Assembly: GCF_018917235.1 (NCBI RefSeq)
Contig: NZ_JAHLOF010000002.1
Location: 372,001 to 436,000, forward strand
DNA length: 64,000 nt
Reading direction: 5' to 3'
Source: Metaclostridioides mangenotii
GTDB lineage: Bacteria > Bacillota > Clostridia > Peptostreptococcales > Peptostreptococcaceae
Shown here: one piece after another, positions 43,522-50,326 of the stretch
Layout of the letters: each line of letters starts with the position of its first letter
How positions within the stretch are numbered: position 1 is the stretch's first letter
Position numbers and translations under genes: made by a program
Notes under the pieces: model-generated
Databases searched by the model: none
What the model saw: the letters and a program-made list of their open reading frames with translations, nothing else
What the model was told of the DNA's origin: nothing

Positions 43522-43568
43522 CCAAGCTATACTATCACAAGTTTAGCAACACTTTCCACATGAGTTGA
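43522..43568. other. Attachment-site copy 1 (duplicate of the rlmD 3' end)
   Basis: 47 bases identical at 45 positions to 48745-48791. On the minus strand it still encodes STHVESVAKLVIV and the stop of rlmD. This is the expected scar of an element that integrated into the end of rlmD. Confidence 0.85.
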
Positions 43569-43708
43569 AAGTTGAGTATGCTTTATTTATTATTATTTAC
43601 TATTATTTTACGTTATTTAATATTTATCTGGAATGTATTTTTGAAAGAAACAATGTTACTTATCATTATTTAACATAACTTACCAAATTTTATTATTACA
43701 TCCTCATG

Positions 43709-43735
43709 GTTGGCAAACTGTAGGCATTGCCAACG
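43709..43735. repeat. Inverted repeat at element end, possible integrase arm sites
   Basis: GTTGGCAA (43709-43716) and TTGCCAACG (43727-43735). The same motif occurs inside the other end at 48671-48711. Confidence 0.5.
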
Positions 43736-43741
43736 TGATAT

Positions 43742-43776
43742 AAAAAGAGTTAGAATCCTTTTATCTAACTCTTTTT
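43742..43776 (-). terminator. Terminator of the ABC-F gene
   Basis: AAAAGAGTTAGA / TCTAACTCTTTTTT with T-runs, 40 bases beyond the stop. Confidence 0.8.
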
Positions 43777-43814
43777 TATTATCCTATTAAACATATTAAC
43801 TGCTATTTATACCT

Positions 43815-45293
43815 TTATAATTTTATTATTTTTGTTGCAACATTTTCACAAAATGCACTATCATGCTCAACAAACAAAATTGTAGGCTTATGTTCAATTA
43901 ACAAATTCTCAATCTGCATACGAGAGATGACATCAATAAAATTCAATGGTTCATCCCAAATATATAAATGTGCCCGTTCACACAAACTTGCAGCAAGCAA
44001 TACCTTTTTCTTCTGTCCTCCACTAAAATCCTCTATATTCTTTTCGAACTGTTCTCTTGAAAAATCAAGTTTTCTAAGCATCGATTTAAATAAACTCTCG
44101 TCAATACATTGTTCATCTGCATACTCAGATAAGTTACCATATAAATCTGAAGTATCTTGTGAAACATACGAAATGATTAACTTATTATTCTTTCCTACAA
44201 TTCCACTATGGGGGATGTCTTCTCCAGAAATTAATTTCAATATACTTGATTTTCCGCTGCCATTCTTTCCTTGAATAGCAATTTTTTCACCTTGCTCTAT
44301 AGTGAAGTTTACACCTTCACAGACAATTCTATCATCATATTTAATTGCAACATCTATAAGTTCTACAAGCTTTTTATCATGGAAAGTAAGCGGTACTATT
44401 TTTAAGCTTTCATTAGATTCAATATTTTTAAGAAGCTTTGATTTTTTCTCAATCATGTTTTTTTGTCTAGCTTCTATATTTTTAGCACGCTTCATCATTT
44501 TTGCAGCTTTATGTCCAACATATCCTTTATCTAATTTGCTACCAGAATTAGTAGTTCCATGCTTGCTGCTTTCAACACTATCTGACCACGTAGATGAACG
44601 TTTTGCCGAGCTAGAAAGTCTGCTAATATCTTTTTTCAGTTTTTCGTTTTCTGCTAGCTCAAAACCATCTTGTAATTCTTTGTTTCTCCACCATGAAGAA
44701 AAATTACCTTTTTGTATTTCAATATTAGTTTTATTAATAGACAAGATATGGTCAACACAGTTATCCAAAAAAGACCTATCATGTGAAATAAGAATAAATC
44801 CTTTCTTTTTTTTCAAGTAATTACTTAGTTTTTGCCTAGCTTCAGTATCCAAATGATTGGTAGGCTCATCAATAAGTAAGAAGGAGTTCTCCTTCAAAAA
44901 CATAGCAGCCAACAATGCTTTGGTCTGCTCTCCTTTAGATAGTGTATAAAACTGTCTATATAAAGCATCGCAGTCCATATCTAACAGAGATAATTCTTTT
45001 ACTATTTCCCAATCCATTGAATTTGGACTAATCTCCTTTATTACATCTATAGTGAAATTGCTTTGTTCCTGCACCTCATAAGGAAAATATTCAAAAGTCA
45101 CATCAGCTGAAATGATTCCATTATATTCGTACTTCCCAAGCAAAAGATTTAGAAAAGTTGTCTTTCCTCTTCCGTTTCTTCCAGTAAATCCTAATTTCCA
45201 ATCGGTATCGATTTGAAAACAAATATTTTCAAAAATATTATCATAGCTTCCTTCATAAGCAAAGGTTAGGTTTGTAACATTTATTAAAGACAT
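43815..45293 (-). CDS. ABC-F ribosomal protection protein, Lsa/CplR-like
   Basis: A 492-residue soluble twin ATPase. First cassette: GRNGRGKTT, LSKGEQTKALLA and LLIDEPTNHLD. Second: GKNGSGKSS, FSGGQKKKVLLA and IWDEPLNFID. The long interdomain linker would reach the peptidyl-transferase centre. The N-terminus MSLINVTNLTFAYEGSYD is close to Lsa-type proteins, which dislodge lincosamides, streptogramin A and pleuromutilins. I use ATG 45293 with GAGGAGG upstream. It has a strong promoter and an attenuator leader and is flanked by rlmD-derived scars, so it looks like mobile cargo. Confidence 0.9.
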   Translation of the reverse strand: MSLINVTNLTFAYEGSYDNIFENICFQIDTDWKLGFTGRNGRGKTTFLNLLLGKYEYNGIISADVTFEYFPYEVQEQSNFTIDVIKEISPNSMDWEIVKELSLLDMDCDALYRQFYTLSKGEQTKALLAAMFLKENSFLLIDEPTNHLDTEARQKLSNYLKKKKGFILISHDRSFLDNCVDHILSINKTNIEIQKGNFSSWWRNKELQDGFELAENEKLKKDISRLSSSAKRSSTWSDSVESSKHGTTNSGSKLDKGYVGHKAAKMMKRAKNIEARQKNMIEKKSKLLKNIESNESLKIVPLTFHDKKLVELIDVAIKYDDRIVCEGVNFTIEQGEKIAIQGKNGSGKSSILKLISGEDIPHSGIVGKNNKLIISYVSQDTSDLYGNLSEYADEQCIDESLFKSMLRKLDFSREQFEKNIEDFSGGQKKKVLLAASLCERAHLYIWDEPLNFIDVISRMQIENLLIEHKPTILFVEHDSAFCENVATKIIKL

Positions 45294-45358
45294 ATTTTTG
45301 TCCTCCTCTGTATTTAATAGTATAAATAACAAAGTCGGAACAATAGGCTACCTTGTTA

Positions 45359-45439
45359 TTACTCCATATAAGTATAGCCTTCAGTATCCGACTCTATATG
45401 GAGATTATCATGTGTTAGCGAAGTGTCTTTATTTATCAT
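45359..45439 (-). CDS. Leader peptide 2 of the ABC-F gene, 26 residues
   Basis: ATG 45439 with AAGGAGG upstream, encoding MINKDTSLTHDNLHIESD and a tail ending YMEz-type stop at 45359. It spans segments that pair in alternative ways with the region before the ABC-F start (AGTCGGA / TCCGACT, AGGCTA / TAGCCT, CCATATA / TATATGG). It is a candidate translated regulatory ORF. Confidence 0.6.
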   Translation of the reverse strand: MINKDTSLTHDNLHIESDTEGYTYME

Positions 45440-45473
45440 AATATTATTTATCCTCCTTATTCGAATTATTTAT

Positions 45474-45514
45474 AAAAAAGTAAGAGCCGCAAGAATTAAA
45501 TATTCTTACAGCTC
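45474..45514 (-). terminator. Intrinsic terminator inside the ABC-F leader (attenuator)
   Basis: Arms GAGCCGCAAGAAT / ATTCTTACAGCTC, followed on the minus strand by TTACTTTTTT. It lies 190 bases after the promoter and before leader peptide 2, so it would block the resistance gene unless disrupted. Confidence 0.8.
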
Positions 45515-45653
45515 ATAGATATACATAGTTAAGCTAATCAATAGCATAACACAAGTGTATATATTAAGAGAAAAAAGAATAACTTTCTTGCATAAGTACA
45601 ACAAAACAAACAGAATGCACCTGTTTATCTTTGTATTAAATGTACTTTAAAAA

Positions 45654-45674
45654 TTAGCAAGAAAAATTAATCAT
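45654..45674 (-). CDS. Leader peptide 1 of the ABC-F gene, MINFSC
   Basis: A six-residue ORF with GAGGTG before it, starting about 23 bases after the predicted transcription start. Its last codons (TTTCTTGC) can pair with GCAAGAAA further down, forming the base of a long hairpin that also includes AAGTACA / TGTACTT and AAACAG / CTGTTT. A stalled ribosome here would open that structure. Confidence 0.65.
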   Translation of the reverse strand: MINFSC

Positions 45675-45703
45675 TTTTTCACCTCAGATTTCAATTTTTT
45701 ATA

Positions 45704-45732
45704 ATTATACTATTATACGTCGAAAAAGTCAA
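45704..45732 (-). promoter_or_regulatory. Strong promoter of the ABC-F leader
   Basis: Minus strand: TTGACT (45732-45727), 17-base spacer, TATAAT (45709-45704). Confidence 0.85.
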
Positions 45733-45753
45733 CTAAGAGTGAATCAAGAAAAT

Positions 45754-45795
45754 CTATTTCTTCTCTATCTTTACAACACACTCTACATGAGTTGA
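45754..45795. other. Attachment-site copy 2 (foreign rlmD 3' end)
   Basis: Minus strand encodes STHVECVVKIEKK and stop. It shares TCAACTCATGT with the other two copies but then diverges to a different rlmD ending. This suggests the end of another host's rlmD carried in by an element. Confidence 0.65.
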
Positions 45796-45805
45796 TAGAG
45801 ATACA

Positions 45806-45886
45806 ATGACTAATATAATTTCTGACGAATTACATCATATAAATTTATATAATTCTTTAATTAATCAATTCGCAAATATAGAGTAA
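45806..45886 (+). pseudogene. C-terminal fragment of a ferritin-like coat paralogue
   Basis: Frame encodes MTNIISDELHHINLYNSLIN, matching the ends of the two intact paralogues (IISDELNYGTLF and IISEELNHVDLL). It is cut off right beside attachment copy 2, and ends before a GGGTAGC-family hairpin. Confidence 0.7.
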
Positions 45887-45894
45887 ATAAAAAT

Positions 45895-45916
45895 AGGGTA
45901 GCAATTAAGCTACCCT
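45895..45916. terminator. Terminator, GGGTAGC hairpin family
   Basis: AGGGTAGC AATTAA GCTACCCT, perfect stem. Confidence 0.75.
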
Positions 45917-45919
45917 TGT

Positions 45920-46854
45920 TTACTGTCTGCATTCATTCGGTAATTTATCTTCTCTAATACCCTTTAATACTGGTTGCCTTAAACTTCATTATCATTAGGC
46001 ATATACTCCACTGTACATACTAAGGTAGGCTCTAGCCAGACAGCATCTTCGTTATTAGATCCAGTAGGTACGTACTTAATTGGTGGTTCACTAACTTTTT
46101 TATATTTATATTGATTAAGTTTTCTAAGACTAACACCTAATGTAACATGTCCTTTATATATCAATTCGTTTTCTTCATTATATTGCGCAATTACTAAACT
46201 AGTCATGTTGTTTTCTTTTAATATATAACCACATACAACAAAGTCTTCATCTTTCATGTATTTAATCTTAATCCAGTCTCTACTCTTTTTACCAAACCAG
46301 TATTTACTTTGTTTGTCTTTAGCGACTATACCTTCTAGCTTTTGATTTACTGCAACTTGTTATAAGGCTTTTCCCTTTCCTTCTATATATCTAGATATTG
46401 CAAATCTATCCATTTCTTTAACAGTCTTCTCTAATAACTTCTTACGTTCTATTAGTGGTAAATCTGTTACTAATTCATCTTTATAATAAATAATATCGTA
46501 TGCAATAAAAGATACTGGATATTTCTTGGCAGATAATTGCATTTTAAAAGGATCACTTAATAAAGTTCTTCTTTGTAATTCGTAAAAGTCTGGTACTCCA
46601 TTGTTCATAGCGATTAGTTTTCCATCAAGTATACACTTTTCATTTACATACTTATGTAGATATTCTAGTTCTGGAAATCTTGGTATCAACTTAAAATCCC
46701 TTTTATTTATCAAATCCGTACTATCTTTATCTAAATATGCTATGCATCTAATTCCATCTAATTTTAATTCAAATATATAACCCTCTGAGTCAAAAGCCTC
46801 TTGCATTTCTGCTATTAACATTGGTTTGATTCCTTTTTCATCGAATATATCCAT
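45920..46854 (-). pseudogene. ATP-dependent DNA ligase, one nonsense and one frameshift
   Basis: From ATG 46854 the frame has the adenylation motif ELKLDGIRC and the core to GKGKAL, then TAA (46362-46360). Without shifting, it continues QVAVNQKLEGIVAK, WIKIKYMKDEDFVVCGYI and LVCTVEYMPNDNE. A one-base loss (GAAG-TTTAAGG) then breaks the frame before RQPVLKGIREDKL and the final stop at 45920. The usual LDGE motif reads LDGK, losing a conserved Glu. It is the LigD-ligase-like type. Fragments of two more copies lie at 42.0 and 47.7 kb. Confidence 0.85.
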
Positions 46855-46970
46855 ACTATCAACCTCCTGATTTTAGTATGGTCAATGTATGGTTATTTTA
46901 AGCCTCTTTTCAATGTATGTACCCAAACTTTAAAACATATACCTATAGTAAAACACTTTGGAGGTATATT

Positions 46971-47498
46971 ATGTATCAAAATATTTACCCAAATCCCATC
47001 CAATTACAAAACTCAATAAATTTAATATCAGAAACAATAAATTATATGGAGAAAGATTTACTTATAGTAGATTGGATAAATGATAAATTACCTATTTCAC
47101 AATTACAAACACTTCCCTTACCTAATGCCCAAAAGGTTAATGAAATTATAGAAATTTTTGAATCAATAGAAACTAATATCATTAAAAATATCAATTTGTT
47201 GAAAGAAATTTATTATCAACTGACAGGTACTTATGCACAAATTGATCAAGGTTATTATTTCGTTCCACCTAGGGATTTATTTATTGCTATAGACTATTCC
47301 ATTGTGAGAAGTACAGAATATGTAAAACAATTAGAATTAATAATGTTCGGATTACCAAATTTCTACTATAGAGATGCACTTTTCAGTATAATATCTGACG
47401 AGTTAAATTATGGAACTTTGTTTAATTATGTGTATATAAAAATAATCCAAATTCAAATTGAGCAAAATTTAAACTTACCTATACCTATACAATTATAA
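46971..47498 (+). CDS. Ferritin-like fold protein, metal site lost (probable spore coat paralogue A)
   Basis: A 175-residue helical protein starting MYQNIYPNPIQLQNSINLIS at ATG 46971 (GGAGGTATATT upstream). It aligns along its length with the gene at 47.87 kb (YYQLTGTYA against YYRLTGTHA; IISDELNYG against IISEELNHV). The E-x-x-H metal pairs of the relative are replaced (ETNIIKN, ELNYG), so it probably no longer binds a di-metal centre. It shares an upstream box CATATAYCTATAGTAAAAC with the paralogue. Confidence 0.7.
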   Translation: MYQNIYPNPIQLQNSINLISETINYMEKDLLIVDWINDKLPISQLQTLPLPNAQKVNEIIEIFESIETNIIKNINLLKEIYYQLTGTYAQIDQGYYFVPPRDLFIAIDYSIVRSTEYVKQLELIMFGLPNFYYRDALFSIISDELNYGTLFNYVYIKIIQIQIEQNLNLPIPIQL

Positions 47499-47546
47499 TA
47501 ACTTAATTATATGTTATATAATATGGCTGACAAGAATCACAAAAAT

Positions 47547-47575
47547 TAAGAGTAGCAAAAATTTTGCTACTCCTT
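47547..47575. terminator. Terminator, GGGTAGC-type hairpin
   Basis: AAGAGTAGCAAAA / TTTTGCTACTCCTT, 49 bases beyond paralogue A. Confidence 0.75.
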
Positions 47576-47622
47576 AAAACTAATCTTAAGATGGTTTGTA
47601 TTGTTTCATACTTTCACAACAT

Positions 47623-47748
47623 CTACATCAATTTACTATTTTTTAACCACTCTACTACTTTTCTATATGTATCATTAAAGTCATTCCCTACAAACTTAGT
47701 CACATTATTAGGATGCTTCTCTAATCCTTTTTCATCGAATATATCCAT
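47623..47748 (-). pseudogene. Chimeric remnant: ligase start joined to endolysin end
   Basis: ATG 47748 with AAGAGGTGATTAG upstream. The first eight codons are the ligase start (MDIFDEKG), followed at once by the endolysin tail (LEKHPNNVTKFVGNDF ... VVEWLKNSKLM) and TAG. It is an open 41-codon ORF with a binding site, formed by deletion through AAAAAGGA-like sequence. Confidence 0.75.
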
Positions 47749-47869
47749 CTAATCACCTCTTAGATTAGTATGGTCAATGATATGTGATTTTAAGCAATTA
47801 ATGATAACGGAAAGTATACAAAATTCAATTATATCATATATCTATAGTAAAACGTCTAGGAGGTTTAAT

Positions 47870-48340
47870 ATGTATGAAGGTCTATACCCAGATCCGAATT
47901 CTTTTCAGAATACAATAGATATGCTAGTGGAATCTATAATATTAAAAGAAAGACACTTACAGTTTTATCAGTGGTTGATTGATCAAATTAAAATAGATGA
48001 ACTTTCTCCTATACCTACTCTTTCTCCAGCTCAGACAAAAGAATTATTAGCGATTTTAGAATTTATTAAAGATGAAGAGTTAGATCACGCAAACATACTG
48101 TATAATATGTATTATCGACTTACAGGCACTCACGCACCATTATATGAAGGAATTTTTCAGCCACCTGAAAATCTTATAGGAGGATTGCGAAACATTCTTG
48201 TAGAAACTTTAGAATCTGTCCAAAAATATAGAAGCATTATGAATGGATTACAATATCCTTCTGATAGATATTTGATTTCAAATATAATATCTGAAGAACT
48301 AAATCACGTTGACTTGCTGTCTAAATTACTTTCTACTTAA
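47870..48340 (+). CDS. Ferritin-like fold protein (probable spore coat paralogue B)
   Basis: A 156-residue four-helix protein starting MYEGLYPDPNSFQNTIDML at ATG 47870 (AGGAGGTTTAAT upstream). Metal-binding pattern is kept: E-H in LKERHLQF, EELDHANIL in helix 2-3 and EELNHVDLL near the end. It is rubrerythrin/ferritin-like, a group found in spore coats of clostridia. It shares an upstream box with paralogue A, which points to joint control. Confidence 0.75.
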   Translation: MYEGLYPDPNSFQNTIDMLVESIILKERHLQFYQWLIDQIKIDELSPIPTLSPAQTKELLAILEFIKDEELDHANILYNMYYRLTGTHAPLYEGIFQPPENLIGGLRNILVETLESVQKYRSIMNGLQYPSDRYLISNIISEELNHVDLLSKLLST

Positions 48341-48386
48341 ATAATCTGTTAACTTAGATATAGTATAGTATAAAAATAAAAAAATA

Positions 48387-48410
48387 GGGTAGCAATTTAG
48401 CTACCTTTTT
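48387..48410 (+). terminator. Terminator, GGGTAGC hairpin family
   Basis: AGGGTAGC AATTTA GCTACCTTTTT, 47 bases beyond paralogue B. Confidence 0.75.
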
Positions 48411-48451
48411 ACGTTACATTAATTTTCAAGTACGCATCTAGAGTTATACAT

Positions 48452-48625
48452 TATAGTCTGGGTATAATTTTTAATTTTCATAGCTTAAGGCATACTCACG
48501 CTACTACTCTTATTGAAAACGGTGCTAATATTAAAGATGTTCAAGCAAGACTTGGACACAATAATATCGAAACTACTTTAGGAACATATACACACGCTAC
48601 TACAAAAATGGCTGAACAGTTGTAG
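48452..48625 (+). pseudogene. Tyrosine recombinase (integrase) C-terminal remnant
   Basis: Reads HSLRHTHATTLIENGANIKD then VQARLGHNNIETTLGTYTH and stop. It carries the catalytic H-x-x-R, GH and final Tyr region of phage/ICE integrases. The N-terminal two thirds are missing. It lies 120 bases from attachment copy 3, the normal place for an integrase gene. Confidence 0.88.
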
Positions 48626-48670
48626 ATATTTTCGAGAATGCAGTTAATAAAATTTCAATTATAAAATAAT

Positions 48671-48711
48671 TTGCCAACGAGAAATATTTCACGTTGGCAA
48701 TATGTTGGCAA
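48671..48711. repeat. Inverted repeat at element end, possible integrase arm sites
   Basis: TTGCCAACG (48671-48679), CGTTGGCAA (48692-48700) and GTTGGCAA (48704-48711), matching the repeat at 43709-43735. Confidence 0.5.
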
Positions 48712-48744
48712 ATCATATATTTTTAATGTATTTAAATTCTGAAC

Positions 48745-48791
48745 CCAAGCTATACTATCACGAGTTTAGCTACACTTTCCACATGAGTTGA
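48745..48791. other. Attachment-site copy 3 (native rlmD 3' end)
   Basis: The functional end of rlmD, near-identical to 43522-43568. The HVE(C/S)V codons of this gene are a known integration site for streptococcal integrative elements (rum site). Confidence 0.8.
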
Positions 48792-50108
48792 GTGTGGAAA
48801 CATATCAACTGGTTGTATCTCTTCACATTTAAACCCATGTTCTTCAAGGTATCCAAGATCTCTAGCAAGAGTGGCAGGATTACAAGAGACGTAAACAACT
48901 TTTTCAGGCTTCATAGATATTATTGTATCTAATACCACTTGATCACAACCTTTTCTAGGAGGATCAACTACTACAACATTTGCAACTTTTCCCTCTTTAT
49001 ACAACCTCGGTACTACTTCCTCAGCTTTACCTGCATAAAACTCTGTATTGAATATATTATTAAGCTCAGCATTGATTTTTGCGTCTCTTATAGCTTCTTC
49101 AACTATTTCAATTCCATATACTTTTTTTGCATGTTTTGCTAAAAATAGTGATATAGTTCCTATCCCACAGTAAATATCGTATACAATATCATCTTTTTTT
49201 AGATTAGCGTACTCAAGCGCTTTGCTGTATAATACTTCCGTCTGTACAGGATTCACTTGATAAAAAGATAGCGGTGATATTTTAAACTCCAATTCACCTA
49301 TAGTATCACTTATTTTTCCGTCTCCATAGATTACTATATTTTCTTTTCCGAGTACTACATTTGTATCCTTTTTGTTTACATTTAGGACCAATGTTTTAAA
49401 CCCTGGTATATTCTCTCTAAGTATTGAACAAAGCTCATTTAAGTAAGGCAATTCACGACCGTTTATTACAAGTATTATCATTACTTCATTTGTAGAAAAT
49501 CCAACCTTCGTCACTAAATGTCTTATAAGACCTTTATGAGTCTTTTCATTGTATAAACTAATTTTGTATGCTCTAATATATGTCTTAATAATTTTAACAA
49601 TTTTATCGTTTACTTCATGCTGAATAACACACTTGTCAGTCGCCACTATATTATGACTCTTCTTCTTATAAAATCCTACAGCTGGTAAACCGTCTATATT
49701 CTGTATAGGAAATTGGGCTTTATTTCTGTATCTATAAGGTTTTTTCATACCAAGAGTACTCTTTATATTTATATCCTCTAATTTTCCAATTCTCTCTACA
49801 GCCTGTTTTACTTCGTTAGCCTTTAATTCAAGTTGCTTGCTATAATCTAACTCTTGAATCTGGCATCCTCCACATTGTCTTAAATCTTCACTGCACTCTC
49901 TCGTTACTCTAAATGGAGATTTTTCTATAATATTTACTATATCTCCTACAGCGTAATTTTTTTTAGATTTTTTTATTTTTACCTTTATTTTATCTTGAAT
50001 TAGTCCACCCTCGACAAAGACGGTAAATCCATTATATTTTCCTACTCCTACTCCGCCTTGACCTATGTCGACTATATCAACGACATACTCCTCGTTTTCT
50101 AAAAGCAT
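48750..50108 (-). CDS. rlmD: 23S rRNA (uracil-C5)-methyltransferase, RlmD/RumA family
   Basis: A 452-residue enzyme. An N-terminal TRAM domain (VDIVDIGQGGVGVGKYNG), the 4Fe-4S cysteines (CSEDLRQCGGCQ), the SAM motif IYCGIGTISLFLA, VVDPPRKGCD and VYVSCNPATLARDL with the catalytic Cys are all seen. It methylates uracils in 23S rRNA. I use ATG 50108 with GGAGGAAG upstream. Its last codons serve as the attachment site for the neighbouring element. Confidence 0.95.
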   Translation of the reverse strand: MLLENEEYVVDIVDIGQGGVGVGKYNGFTVFVEGGLIQDKIKVKIKKSKKNYAVGDIVNIIEKSPFRVTRECSEDLRQCGGCQIQELDYSKQLELKANEVKQAVERIGKLEDINIKSTLGMKKPYRYRNKAQFPIQNIDGLPAVGFYKKKSHNIVATDKCVIQHEVNDKIVKIIKTYIRAYKISLYNEKTHKGLIRHLVTKVGFSTNEVMIILVINGRELPYLNELCSILRENIPGFKTLVLNVNKKDTNVVLGKENIVIYGDGKISDTIGELEFKISPLSFYQVNPVQTEVLYSKALEYANLKKDDIVYDIYCGIGTISLFLAKHAKKVYGIEIVEEAIRDAKINAELNNIFNTEFYAGKAEEVVPRLYKEGKVANVVVVDPPRKGCDQVVLDTIISMKPEKVVYVSCNPATLARDLGYLEEHGFKCEEIQPVDMFPHSTHVESVAKLVIV

Positions 50109-50127
50109 ATTTCTTCCTCCGTACAAT

Positions 50128-50172
50128 TTTCACCTAAGCCAAACCATTTATCTTAGTTTGATTTAGGTGAAT
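50128..50172 (-). terminator. Long hairpin upstream of rlmD
   Basis: Arms TTCACCTAA / TTAGGTGAA extended by AAACCA-type pairing; no T-run on the minus strand. It lies between pyk and rlmD and may be an attenuator or RNA-stability element. Confidence 0.4.
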
Positions 50173-50326
50173 TGATTCTTCTTATTAAACCACAATACTT
50201 TATTTTAACAAATATTGTCGTACTATTAAAGGTCTAAAACCTATAATTATTTAAAATAGAGAAATTATTTAATGTATAAGTCTTATTTGGGCGGTTATAG
50301 TTAAACATATCATTTTATAAACTAAT

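Noticed and set aside
45293..45332. Thirteen-residue N-terminal extension of the ABC-F protein
   Set aside because: The extension overlaps the regulatory leader and lacks a binding site. The internal ATG at 45293 has GAGGAGG and matches the family start.
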